The notes beneath the pieces were generated by a model. It had not been told where the DNA came from, did not search any database, and saw nothing but the letters and a program-made list of their open reading frames with translations. Shown in pieces: positions 1-7,808 of a stretch of 64,000 nucleotides of DNA (its first letter is position 1; each line of letters begins with the position of its first letter). The DNA comes from Caenispirillum bisanense. GTDB lineage: Bacteria; Pseudomonadota; Alphaproteobacteria; Rhodospirillales; Rhodospirillaceae. The stretch spans positions 1 to 64,000 of the forward strand of contig NZ_OCNJ01000011.1 of NCBI RefSeq assembly GCF_900230255.1. The letters are read 5' to 3'. The position numbers and the translations under genes were made by a program.

Positions 1-61
1 TTGCATGTGTTAGGCCTGCCGCCAGCGTTCGTTCTGAGCCAGGATCAAACTCTCATGTTGA
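1..61 (-). rRNA. 16S ribosomal RNA, 5' end only
   Basis: On the minus strand the sequence reads into the universal 16S start GAGTTTGATCCTGGCTCAG (around positions 34-52), followed by the conserved AACGAACGCTGGCGGCAGGC stretch. Only about 61 bases of the gene are inside the window; the rest of the rRNA operon lies to the left. The mature 5' end is placed by analogy, about nine bases before GAGTTTGATC, so it is approximate. Confidence 0.97.
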
Positions 62-220
62 TCTTGACGGATCGGAACATTCTTGCAAAACGCTTTGCGT
101 CACATCCTGATCTCCGTCCCGAAGGACTTCGATCGGGTGCTTCCCAAGATGCGCTGGCATTCTGTTCGATCCCATTAGGCCGAACCGCCGCCTGCGCATC
201 CCTTCCGTTCGTTCACGATG

Positions 221-230
221 TCAAAGAGCA
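221..230 (-). promoter_or_regulatory. rRNA leader boxA antitermination element
   Basis: The minus strand reads TGCTCTTTGA, a close match to the bacterial boxA consensus TGCTCTTTA. It lies between the rRNA promoters and the 16S start, where boxA sits in rrn leaders. NusB/NusE (S10) bind this RNA element to make rRNA transcription resistant to Rho. No clear boxB hairpin was identified. Confidence 0.7.
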
Positions 231-307
231 GGGAGCCAGAAGCTCCAGAATTCCGTCCCCGTGTTCCGCGGCCCTTTCAGAACCGCCCGGCCCGCCGGGG
301 AGGCCGT

Positions 308-336
308 TATTTAGAGAAGCGAGAAGTCGTTGTCAA
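308..336 (-). promoter_or_regulatory. rRNA operon promoter, proximal (P2-like)
   Basis: Minus strand: a perfect -35 TTGACA (331-336), an exact 17-bp spacer and -10 TAAATA (308-313). This is the best sigma-70-type promoter seen in the window. It lies about 250 bp upstream of the 16S start and points into it. Confidence 0.8.
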
Positions 337-399
337 CCTCTTTTTTCTCTTCTTCCGCAGCGCCTTGGAGGTCATCTCCGCCTCGCAGCGAGGGGCCGG

Positions 400-428
400 T
401 TTCTACTCAACCAACCGAACCCTGTCAA
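400..428 (-). promoter_or_regulatory. rRNA operon promoter, distal (P1-like)
   Basis: Minus strand: a second perfect -35 TTGACA (423-428), again a 17-bp spacer, and -10 TAGAAA (400-405, 4 of 6 consensus bases). It lies 92 bp upstream of the proximal promoter, giving the tandem arrangement usual for rrn operons. Confidence 0.65.
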
Positions 429-620
429 CCGGTTTTTTCACCGCCGGACCGCAGCGACCGAAGCCACCGGATCCGGAGACGCCATCGGCCCGCACCTGAC
501 ATCAGGTCGCGGAGCAAAGCCGAAGGTTCCGGAGGCCTGCAGCGGAGAACCCCGCTGCAAGAAGACGGACCTTATCGAACGACGCCCGGCCCTGCAAGGG
601 AAAAATCGGCGCGTGGCCGA

Positions 621-2081
621 TCACCCCTCGGCGAAGGCCGTACGGCAATACTGCCCCTGCGCCGCCAGACGGTCACACAGGCGCTGCGCCGCCGCCGAAT
701 CCGACAGCGGCCCGGCGTTGAGGCGCCAATAGGTCCCCTGCCCGGTCCCGAGATTCACCTCGTCGTACCGCGGCGACAACGCGCCGAGCACCGAGGAGAA
801 CTTGCCGCGCAGGGCGGCCCAGCCGGCCTCGGCCGCTTCCTTGCTCTTGTAGGACGCCAGATGCAGCACCACCGGCGAGCCGGGCGGCCGAGCCGGGGCC
901 GGCGCCGCCGGTGCTTCCGCCACGACCGGACCGCGGCCCACCATGCGGCTCGGATCCCCGCCGCGCGCGGCGGCGGCGGCCAGAGCCTCGGCATCGGTCT
1001 TGGGTGGCGCGGCGGGAACGGCGGGCTTGGCCGGAGCGGCCGGCTTCTTGCCGGAACTCCCCTTACCGGTCGGCTTCGGCACCAGCACGGTGCCCGCCCC
1101 GTCGGCGCGCGTCATGAGGCGGCCGGCGGCCTTCTCCAGGGCGGCGCGCTCGCGGCCGTATTCGTCCTTGCTGATGGCGCCCATGTCGCGCAGGCGCTGC
1201 AGCGCATCGGCCCGTTCGGCCGCATCGGCCAGGCTGGTGGGCGGGCTCGGCGGCGCCATGCGGGTCTTGGGATCGGCCGGCAGCAGGGCGTCGAGGATGG
1301 ACTCGCGCTCTGCGAAGTGCTCCTCCGGCCGCAGCGATCCGCCCGTCAGCGACTCCCGCAGGGCGTCCAGCCGGGCCATGACCTGCTCGGCGGTCGGCAC
1401 CGGCCGCCCGAGACCCGGAGCGGGCGGCGTCTGGCTGCTGTAGGGCAGCAGGGCACCGATGTTGGCGGCGCGGCGACCGCCGTATTCGCCGTCGGTGATC
1501 ATCCCCTCGTCGCGCAGCCGGCGCAGCACGAGGAACCGCTGGGCGGCATTGAGAAGCTCGATCCCCGACAGCGGCGGCTCGGTGCGCGCCGGGAGGGAGG
1601 ACACCTCGCCCGCCGCGGTCGGCGCGGCGGCGGCCATGACCGTGCCCGGCGGCGGCGTCAGGCCGGCGGGACGCGCCGTGGCCATGTTCATGGCGTCGAG
1701 CTGGCGGCCGGCGAGGGCCGCGACCGTGGTGGTCGCCATGCCGCTCCACGGCCCGCCGGACACCACCGCGTCGCGCGCCCGCTCGGACTCCGTCAGACGG
1801 CGGAAGATGGCGGCGGCCTCGGCCTCGCTGCCGGCGCCGGAGCGCAGCGCGACGCCGCGGGCGAGCAGCGCGTGCGGATCGTCGGGATCCTCGGCCAGCG
1901 CCAGATCGGCCTGGGTGACGGCCTGCCGCAGGTCGCCGCGGGCCAGGGCGGCATAGGCCAGGTCGCTGTGCGACACGCGCGGGGCCATCAGGCCGTCGAG
2001 CCCGCCGCCCCCGGCCGGAGCGCATCCGGCGAGCGCCGCCGCGACCACCAGCGGCAGCAGTCCCTGCTTCACAGACCTCAC
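621..2081 (-). CDS. SPOR-domain lipoprotein with two SHOCT-like motifs
   Basis: A 486-residue predicted outer-membrane lipoprotein. The GTG at 2081 is preferred: it follows GGGGGA by six bases and gives a short signal peptide ending in the lipobox LAGC. A TPR-like helical stretch follows. Two short motifs of the form L..L...G.I...EY...+ (near residues 190 and 290) resemble SHOCT motifs. The last ~75 residues form a SPOR domain with the typical V.L.SY.....A...W pattern. SPOR domains bind denuded septal peptidoglycan, so a cell-wall or division role is likely. Long Ala/Pro-rich linkers separate the parts. The precise function is unknown. An upstream extension of the frame to 2252 lacks a signal peptide and is rejected. 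Confidence 0.82.
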   Translation of the reverse strand: MRSVKQGLLPLVVAAALAGCAPAGGGGLDGLMAPRVSHSDLAYAALARGDLRQAVTQADLALAEDPDDPHALLARGVALRSGAGSEAEAAAIFRRLTESERARDAVVSGGPWSGMATTTVAALAGRQLDAMNMATARPAGLTPPPGTVMAAAAPTAAGEVSSLPARTEPPLSGIELLNAAQRFLVLRRLRDEGMITDGEYGGRRAANIGALLPYSSQTPPAPGLGRPVPTAEQVMARLDALRESLTGGSLRPEEHFAERESILDALLPADPKTRMAPPSPPTSLADAAERADALQRLRDMGAISKDEYGRERAALEKAAGRLMTRADGAGTVLVPKPTGKGSSGKKPAAPAKPAVPAAPPKTDAEALAAAAARGGDPSRMVGRGPVVAEAPAAPAPARPPGSPVVLHLASYKSKEAAEAGWAALRGKFSSVLGALSPRYDEVNLGTGQGTYWRLNAGPLSDSAAAQRLCDRLAAQGQYCRTAFAEG

Positions 2082-2326
2082 GCGCGATCCCCCACAGCCC
2101 TGCCGAGTCGGCCTGCCGGACGGCCCGCGCGGGGCACGGCCTCGGCCGAAGGTGGGGTAACCGTACCGGTCCCGCCTTGCGCTGGCAAGACGGCGGCGTT
2201 GCGGAAAAGACGGCTTGTCCCATCCCATGGTCGATGTAGGCTTTCCCGGCACCCGCGTCGAAACGGTTGTGATGGCCGCGTCGGTTGCTACCTTGGTCGC
2301 GGACGCCAGGACAGGAGGGACCGTGC

Positions 2327-3964
2327 ATGTCCATCATGGACGACAATACCGAGATCGAGCTCAAGCTCGAGGTCGCGCCCGAGGACATGGATCGTCTGCG
2401 CCGCGCCGGGGTGGTCAAGGCGACGCGCCGCGGCCGCGCCCAGACCCGGCCGCTCAAGTCCGTCTACTTCGACACCCCCGATTTCCTGTTGTTCGACGGC
2501 GGCGCCAGCCTGCGGGTGCGCCACGCCGGGCAGCGGCGCATCCAGAACGTCAAGTCGCGCGGTGACGGCGGCGCCGGCCTGTTCGCCCGCAAGGAGTGGG
2601 AACACGACATCGTCGGCGATTCGCCCGACGCGCAGGCGATCATGGCGACCGGCCTGCAGACCCTGTTCGCCCGCCCCGGCGTGATGGAGGAACTGAAGCC
2701 GCTGTTCGTCACCGAGTTCAAGCGCACCACCTATACCCTGGGCAACGGCACGTGGGAGGTCGCCATGACCTTCGACCGCGGCGCCGTCTCCACCGACCGC
2801 GGCAGCCGCCCCATCAGCGAGGTGGAGCTGGAGCTGGTGCGCGGCGATCCCTCCCACCTGTTCGAGATCGCCCGCGCCCTGCACGACGTGGCGCCGGTGC
2901 GGCTGTCCACGCGGTCTAAGTCGGAACGCGGCTACGCCCTGCTCGGCGGATTGGCGAAGGACGCGGTCAAGGCGCCGGAGCCGACGGTCACGGCGCACAT
3001 GCCCCTGCGCGACGCCATCCAGACCATCTGCCGCAGCTGCCAGCGCCACCTGCTGGAGAACGAACCCGCGCTGCGCGACCGTCGCGAACCGGAGGCCGTG
3101 CACCAGATGCGCGTCGCCCTGCGCCGCCTCCGCAGCGCCCTGTCGGTGTTCAAGGCCGAAGTCGGGAGCCCGGCCACCGACGAATTGAAGGCCGGCCTGA
3201 AATGGCTGACCGACGAGTTGGGCCCGGCCCGCGACACCGACGTCTTCATCGCCGAGATCCTGGAGCCGGTGCGGCATGCCCACTCCGACGAGGACGGCCT
3301 GAAGGCCCTGATCGGCCGCTTCGACAAGCGGCGCGACCGCCACTACGCCAAGGCCGTCGCCGCCGTGGAGAGCCGGCGCTTCACGGCGCTGATGCTGGAG
3401 ATCGGCAGTTGGATCGAGGGCGGCGCGTGGCTGCACCCGGTCGATCCCGACCTGGCGGAGCGGCTCGACCGGCCGGTGGGCGGACGGGCGGCGGAGATCC
3501 TCGCGACCGCGCACGCCGGCGTGCTCAAGAAGGGCAAGCGCTTCGCCGGGCTCGACGCCCCGGCACGCCACCGCCTGCGGGTGCGCATCAAGAAGCTGCG
3601 CTATGCCGCCGAGTTCTTCGGCGACCTGTGGTCGGACAAGAAGACGAAGACCTTCGTGAAGGCGCTGAAGGGCCTGCAGGAGGAGCTCGGCACCCTGAAC
3701 GACATCGCCGTCGCCCACGACCAGTTGCACGACGCCGTCGCCAAGGCCGAGGATCGGCGCGAGATGTGGGCCGCCGGGCTGGTGGCCGGCTGGCACGGGG
3801 CGCGCGAGACGCATCTGCTGGAGGGCGCGCGCGAGCGGTGGAAGGCCTTCGGCTCGGTCAAGCCGTTCTGGCCGACGCCCGACAAGGCGGCCGCCAAGGC
3901 CGACAAGGCGGCGGAACAGGCGGCCCGTGCGGCCGCCCGCGAGGCCGCTGCGGCGCAGGGCTGA
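2327..3964 (+). CDS. CYTH-CHAD domain protein, probable inorganic triphosphatase
   Basis: 545 residues. The ATG at 2327 follows AGGAGGGA at good spacing. The N-terminal half starts with the ExExK signature (EIELKLE, about residues 8-14) of CYTH domains, the triphosphate tunnel metalloenzymes that cleave tripolyphosphate or related substrates. The C-terminal half (from ~residue 220) is a CHAD domain, an alpha-helical, histidine- and arginine-rich fold that binds polyphosphate; VHQMRVALRRLRS is its typical entry motif. The tail is Ala/Lys-rich. The likely role is polyphosphate or phosphate metabolism in the cytoplasm. It is divergent from the SPOR lipoprotein gene, with about 245 bp of non-coding DNA between. 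Confidence 0.9.
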   Translation: MSIMDDNTEIELKLEVAPEDMDRLRRAGVVKATRRGRAQTRPLKSVYFDTPDFLLFDGGASLRVRHAGQRRIQNVKSRGDGGAGLFARKEWEHDIVGDSPDAQAIMATGLQTLFARPGVMEELKPLFVTEFKRTTYTLGNGTWEVAMTFDRGAVSTDRGSRPISEVELELVRGDPSHLFEIARALHDVAPVRLSTRSKSERGYALLGGLAKDAVKAPEPTVTAHMPLRDAIQTICRSCQRHLLENEPALRDRREPEAVHQMRVALRRLRSALSVFKAEVGSPATDELKAGLKWLTDELGPARDTDVFIAEILEPVRHAHSDEDGLKALIGRFDKRRDRHYAKAVAAVESRRFTALMLEIGSWIEGGAWLHPVDPDLAERLDRPVGGRAAEILATAHAGVLKKGKRFAGLDAPARHRLRVRIKKLRYAAEFFGDLWSDKKTKTFVKALKGLQEELGTLNDIAVAHDQLHDAVAKAEDRREMWAAGLVAGWHGARETHLLEGARERWKAFGSVKPFWPTPDKAAAKADKAAEQAARAAAREAAAAQG

Positions 3965-3996
3965 TCCGGCACCCGCCGATGCGCGGGCGACCGGCG

Positions 3997-4206
3997 TCAG
4001 CGCGAGCCGGCGCCGTCGTCCTCGGGCGGGTCGTCAGCCAGGCGCTTGCCGTCCAGGTCGCGGTCGGTGCGGGACTTTTCCAGGTCGCCCAGGCGGCGCT
4101 CGGCCTTGGTGCGGCCGAAACGGATGCGGTTGTCGGCCGCCTGCTTTTCCTTCTCGGCCCGCGCCTTGCGCTTGCGCGCCTCGCGCAGGTTGATGATCTC
4201 CGCCAT
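3997..4206 (-). CDS. DUF4169 family small basic protein
   Basis: 69 residues. The pattern MAEIINLREARKRKAR followed by a run of Lys/Arg/Glu, then N.IRFGRTKAER, is that of the alphaproteobacterial DUF4169 family, whose function is unknown. The ATG at 4206 follows a GGGAGG. The protein is highly charged and almost entirely helical, without a membrane segment. It is convergent with the CYTH-CHAD gene and divergent from the LpxR-like gene. Confidence 0.82.
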   Translation of the reverse strand: MAEIINLREARKRKARAEKEKQAADNRIRFGRTKAERRLGDLEKSRTDRDLDGKRLADDPPEDDGAGSR

Positions 4207-4321
4207 GCCCGGACCCTCCCGCACGTTCGGCCGTGTGCCGTACCATGTAGCGGGCGCCGTCGCCAGGACAAGCCTGCCGCGTCATCAAGATGACACCATC
4301 CACCGGCAGGGTGAAAACGTT

Positions 4322-5479
4322 ATGGTGCGACCCGACTCGTTTCCACCCTTCCCGGCCAGGAGTTCCCCCGGCGTGATCCGCACGTTCCCCATCGCCGCCG
4401 CGGCGGCCGTCGCCGCCGCCTCGGTCGCCGTTCTTCCCGCCCCCGCCGCCGCGCAGGACGCCCCCGCCGCCGATACGCCGGTGTACTTCGATCCGCCCGT
4501 GGCCGCCGCCGAGACGGCGCCGCCGCCGGCCGAGGAGGTGCCGCTGGCGCCGCGCGTGGTGAAGGACGACAAGGCGATCCTCAGCGTGCAGGTGGAGAAC
4601 GACGTCTTCACCGGCACCGACCGCCATTACACCAACGGCTTCCGCCTCGCCTACCTGTCGCCGGAGGACGCGGTGCCGCAGTGGCTGGAGAACGCCGCCC
4701 GAGCCCTGCCGCTGTTCGCCGACGACGGCAACGTGCGCGTCTCCTATGCCATCGGCCAGAGCATGTACACGCCGAAGGACATCGAAATAAAGGCGCCGCA
4801 GCCCGACGATCACCCGTGGGCCGGCTTCACCTACGGCACCATCGGCATCATCAACGACTCCGGCCGCCGGCTCGACACCCTGGAGCTGACGCTCGGCGTC
4901 GTCGGCCCGGCGTCGCAGGCCGACGACACGCAGGAATTCGTCCACGACCTCATCGATACCCGCGATCCCGCCGGCTGGGACAACCAGCTGCACAACGAGC
5001 CCATCGTCAACCTGGCCTACGAACGGGCGTGGCGCGCCATGTGGGAAAGCCGCTACGTCGGCTTGCAGGCCGACGTGACGCCGCACGCCGGCGGCGCGGT
5101 CGGCAACGCCTTCGTCTACGGCAACGGCGGCCTCATGTTCCGCATCGGCCAGGACCTGCCGGCCGACTACGGCCCGCCGCGCATCCGCCCGAGCCTGCCG
5201 GGCTCGGACTTCTTCGTGCCCGACACCGACTTCGGCTGGTACCTCTTCGCCGGTGTCGACGGTCGGCTGGTGTTGCGCGACATCTTCCTCGACGGCAACA
5301 CCTTCCGCGACAGCGCCAGCGTGGAGAAGAAGTGGCTGGTGGGCGAGATCCAGGCGGGTCTCGCGGTCACCATCGACGGCGTGCGCCTGGCCTATACCCA
5401 CGTCTACCGCACCGAGCGGTTCGAGGGGCAGGACAGCGGCGACACCTTCGGCGCCTTCAGCGTCTCCTTCCGCTTCTGA
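4322..5479 (+). CDS. lpxR: LpxR-like lipid A deacylase (DUF2219), outer membrane
   Basis: 385 residues. After a signal peptide (hydrophobic Ala/Val core ending APAAAQ) and a Pro/Ala-rich linker comes the DUF2219 signature VENDVFTGTDRHYTNG, containing the Asn-Asp and Thr positions of the LpxR active site. A GWDNQLHNEP segment holds the candidate catalytic His. The chain ends in a phenylalanine-terminated beta strand (SVSFRF), as expected of an outer-membrane barrel. LpxR removes the 3'-acyloxyacyl chain of lipid A; the exact activity here is inferred. A GTG at 4373 (AGGAG ahead) would give a more compact signal peptide and is a serious alternative start. Confidence 0.85.
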   Translation: MVRPDSFPPFPARSSPGVIRTFPIAAAAAVAAASVAVLPAPAAAQDAPAADTPVYFDPPVAAAETAPPPAEEVPLAPRVVKDDKAILSVQVENDVFTGTDRHYTNGFRLAYLSPEDAVPQWLENAARALPLFADDGNVRVSYAIGQSMYTPKDIEIKAPQPDDHPWAGFTYGTIGIINDSGRRLDTLELTLGVVGPASQADDTQEFVHDLIDTRDPAGWDNQLHNEPIVNLAYERAWRAMWESRYVGLQADVTPHAGGAVGNAFVYGNGGLMFRIGQDLPADYGPPRIRPSLPGSDFFVPDTDFGWYLFAGVDGRLVLRDIFLDGNTFRDSASVEKKWLVGEIQAGLAVTIDGVRLAYTHVYRTERFEGQDSGDTFGAFSVSFRF

Positions 5480-6009
5480 GGCCCCGCCGCCTGCCGTTGC
5501 TCTTTCCGGTCGCGCGAAAAGGCCACGGCTTTTCGCGCAACGGTAAATTTCGCTATGGTAAGGAAGCGCGGGCGTGGATATAGTGGAGCCAGCTCTTCCG
5601 GGGGCGGTAGAGCAGCGCCTATGAGGAGAATACCGTCGGGGGTGCGGCAACCTGCCGCTTTTTCCCGCTTGCGAAGTTCCCGTCGATCTTGCAGGGTTTC
5701 AGGCGAGTGGACGGGGTTTCTTGCGCTTCAAAACCCCCGGAGGCTCACCGGCGCCAACCACTGGACGGCGTCGTAGAGGAATTCGCGCTTCGATCGGCAA
5801 ACCCCAAGGGCACCCCCCTTTTCCCCAATGCCCTCTGCCGATCGTTCGGGCCGCCGGGCCCCCCAACCCGGCGGCCCACCCCTTTCCTCCCCCGTTTTCT
5901 CTGTCCTGCGGCCCGCGCCTCACGCGGCCCGGACAGCTGCGCCTGGACGCGACTCGCCCGATGCCGTACAACCGGTCGGAACCCTCGCACTGGACCGGGA
6001 AGAAGGCGC
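5480..6009. other. Intergenic region of 530 bp, no convincing gene
   Basis: It contains the hairpin at 5512-5538 and otherwise C-rich DNA leading to the extensin-like gene. An open frame at 5555-5776 has no family resemblance, no good ribosome-binding site and atypical composition, so it is not annotated. Confidence 0.55.
5512..5538. terminator. Perfect hairpin after the lpxR-like gene
   Basis: Arms GCGCGAAAAG (5512-5521) and CTTTTCGCGC (5529-5538) pair perfectly over 10 bp with a 7-base loop, 33 bp after the stop codon. There is no long T-run, so this may be a weak or Rho-aided terminator or an mRNA 3' end stabiliser. Confidence 0.5.
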
Positions 6010-6666
6010 ATGGCCGCCGCGCATCGCACGCTTCCGCTGCTCGCCGTCGGGCTGGCCCTCGCGCTGGCCGCCTGCGCCGGCCCCAAGACCGCGCCGCCGC
6101 CGCCGCCGCCGGCCCAGGTGAGCGGCATGCCGACCGACGGCCCCATGTGCATCGTCGGGCTGGTGAGCGCCAACGTCGCCTTCAACCGCATCCCCGATAC
6201 CGCCAAGGGCGACGGCTGCGGCATTTCGACCGCCATCTCGCTCTATGAGACGCAGACCGTTCCCTTCAACCGTCCGGTGGAAGTGAGCTGCGGTCTGGCG
6301 CAGGCGCTGCTCGCCTACGACACGCAGGTGCTGCAGCCGCTGGCGCAGCGGGTGATGGGTAGCGCGCTGGTGAAGGTGCACCACGCCGGCGGCTATGTCT
6401 GCCGCGGCCGCACCTCCAACCGCTCCCGCCTGTCGGAACACGCCTACGGCCGCGCCATCGACATCATGGCCTTCGAGTTCGCCGACGGCCGCATCGCGCG
6501 AGTGAAGCAGAACTGGAACGACCGCGGCCCGCTCGGAGACTTCCTGCGGCAGGCGAGCAAGGGGGCCTGCGGCGTCTTCCAGGTGGTCCTCAGCCCCAAC
6601 GCCGACGCCGACCACGCCGACCACCTCCACCTGGACGTGGGCCCGTGGAAGCTGTGCCAGGGGTGA
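6010..6666 (+). CDS. Extensin-like lipoprotein, LAS-metallopeptidase signature
   Basis: 218 residues. A short signal peptide ends in the lipobox LAAC (Cys22), followed by a Pro-rich spacer. The rest matches the extensin-like C-terminal family (PF06904). Conserved features are several Cys residues, SEHAYGRAID (S142, H144, D151) and HADHLHLD (H205/H207). This His...Asp...HxH layout is that of the LAS (M15/VanY) zinc peptidases that cut peptidoglycan peptides. A murein-modifying role on the periplasmic side of the outer membrane is inferred. The start is the ATG at 6010, preceded by GGAAG; longer upstream frames lack the signal peptide position. Confidence 0.85.
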   Translation: MAAAHRTLPLLAVGLALALAACAGPKTAPPPPPPAQVSGMPTDGPMCIVGLVSANVAFNRIPDTAKGDGCGISTAISLYETQTVPFNRPVEVSCGLAQALLAYDTQVLQPLAQRVMGSALVKVHHAGGYVCRGRTSNRSRLSEHAYGRAIDIMAFEFADGRIARVKQNWNDRGPLGDFLRQASKGACGVFQVVLSPNADADHADHLHLDVGPWKLCQG

Positions 6667-6695
6667 GGCAAGCTGTTGGTATGATGAGATGATTG

Positions 6696-6815
6696 GTCAT
6701 GGCCGGAGTCGATCCGGCCATCGGCGGCGCCTCGGACGGGCGTCGTGGAGACTGTCCCCGCGGCGGCCGGCGCCGTGCACGCCGCGGATGCCCGGCTCGG
6801 TGGCCGGGCATGACA
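6696..6815. repeat. Palindrome-bounded 120-bp intergenic repeat, copy 1
   Basis: It begins with TCATGGCCGGAGTCGATCC, whose ends form a short palindrome, and ends with a second palindrome around GATGCCCGG...CCGGGCATGAC. It is closely similar to the copy at 6841-6960. Elements of the form ATGGCCGG-CTTGATCC-GGCCAT are widespread between genes in alphaproteobacteria. It encodes no protein. Confidence 0.75.
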
Positions 6816-6840
6816 AGTGGTTGATAGAACGTCGGAAATT

Positions 6841-6960
6841 GTCATGGCCGGACTTGATCCGGCCATCCACGGCGCCCCCGACGGGAGTCGTGGAGAATGC
6901 CCCCGGGGCGGCCGGCGCAGTGGATGCCGCGGAGCCCCGGCTCGGCGGCCGGGCATGACA
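6841..6960. repeat. Palindrome-bounded 120-bp intergenic repeat, copy 2
   Basis: Same length and layout as copy 1, offset by 145 bp: the left palindrome is TCATGGCCGGACTTGATCC and the right end GCCGGGCATGACA. The inner parts match apart from scattered substitutions. Together the two copies fill most of the 347-bp gap between the convergent extensin-like and ABC ATPase genes, where they may also end transcription. Confidence 0.75.
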
Positions 6961-7013
6961 AGGTGGGAGAGGTCGGGGCGAAATGGCGCGCCCTCGCCCT
7001 CGCCCACCCACCC

Positions 7014-7808
7014 TCACCCCAGAATCAGGCTGTCGTCGTCCACTTCCTCGCCGCGCACCTTCTCGAACATGTGGAGCAGGTCCTCCACCTTCATGCCGCG
7101 GCGTTCCTCGCCCTGGACGTCGAGCACCACGTCGCCGCCGTGCAGCATGATCGTGCGGTGGCCGTGGTCCAGCGCCTGGCGCATGGAGTGGGTGACCATC
7201 AGCGTGGTCAGCTGCTTCTCGCCGACGATGCGGTCCGTCAGTTCCATGACGAAGGCCGCCGTCTTGGGGTCGAGCGCCGCCGTATGCTCGTCGAGCAGCA
7301 GGATCTTCATGGGGTTGAGCGTCGCCATGACGAGGCTCACCGCCTGGCGCTGGCCGCCCGACAGCAGGCCCATCTTGTCCGACAGGCGGTTCTCGAGCCC
7401 GAGGCCGAGCACCGAGATGCGCTCGCGGAACTCGTCCCGCAGCTCGTTGCGCACGGCGGCGCGCAGGCCCCGGCGATGGCCGCGGGCGGCGGCCAGCGCC
7501 AGATTTTCCTCGATGGACAGGCCCTCGCAGGTGCCCGCCATGGGGTCCTGGAAGACGCGGGCGCAGAGGCCGGCGCGGCGGGCGGTCGGCCAGGAGGTGA
7601 CGTCCTGGCCGTCGATGACCACCGTGCCCTCGTCGGGGATCAGCTCGCCCGACAGGATGTTGAGGAAGGTCGACTTGCCGGCGCCGTTGGAGCCGATGAC
7701 CGTCACGAACTGCCCCTGCGGGATCGACAGCGACAGCCCGCGCAGGGCGTGGTTCTCGATGGGCGTGCCGGGGTTGAAGCGGATGTGCAGGCCGCTGGCG
7801 TCGATCAT
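7014..7808 (-). CDS. ABC importer ATP-binding protein (partner of PF04392 binding protein)
   Basis: 264 residues: Walker A GSNGAGKS (~residue 39), the signature motif LSGGQRQA, Walker B ILLLDEHTAALDP and the switch His in MVTHS. The Walker B region DEHTAALDP is typical of the ATPases that work with PF04392 binding proteins (TrpXYZ-like systems, in some bacteria for aromatic amino acids). The ATG overlaps the permease stop by 4 bp, giving translational coupling. It is the last gene of a three-gene minus-strand operon. The substrate is not evident from the sequence. Confidence 0.92.
   Translation of the reverse strand: MIDASGLHIRFNPGTPIENHALRGLSLSIPQGQFVTVIGSNGAGKSTFLNILSGELIPDEGTVVIDGQDVTSWPTARRAGLCARVFQDPMAGTCEGLSIEENLALAAARGHRRGLRAAVRNELRDEFRERISVLGLGLENRLSDKMGLLSGGQRQAVSLVMATLNPMKILLLDEHTAALDPKTAAFVMELTDRIVGEKQLTTLMVTHSMRQALDHGHRTIMLHGGDVVLDVQGEERRGMKVEDLLHMFEKVRGEEVDDDSLILG

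Larger units (their letters stand above)
62..620 (-). other. rRNA operon leader and upstream region, no protein gene
   Basis: This stretch holds the two tandem promoters, boxA and the pre-16S leader on the minus strand. Long open frames cross it, but they run through the rRNA gene or lack a ribosome-binding site and family resemblance, so they are taken as chance open frames in GC-rich DNA. Confidence 0.75.

Noticed and set aside
1-732. A 243-residue plus-strand open frame at the left edge
   Set aside because: It runs antisense through the 16S rRNA gene and its promoters and resembles no protein family.
5555-5776. A 73-residue open frame between the lpxR-like and extensin-like genes
   Set aside because: No family resemblance, poor ribosome-binding site and composition unlike nearby genes.
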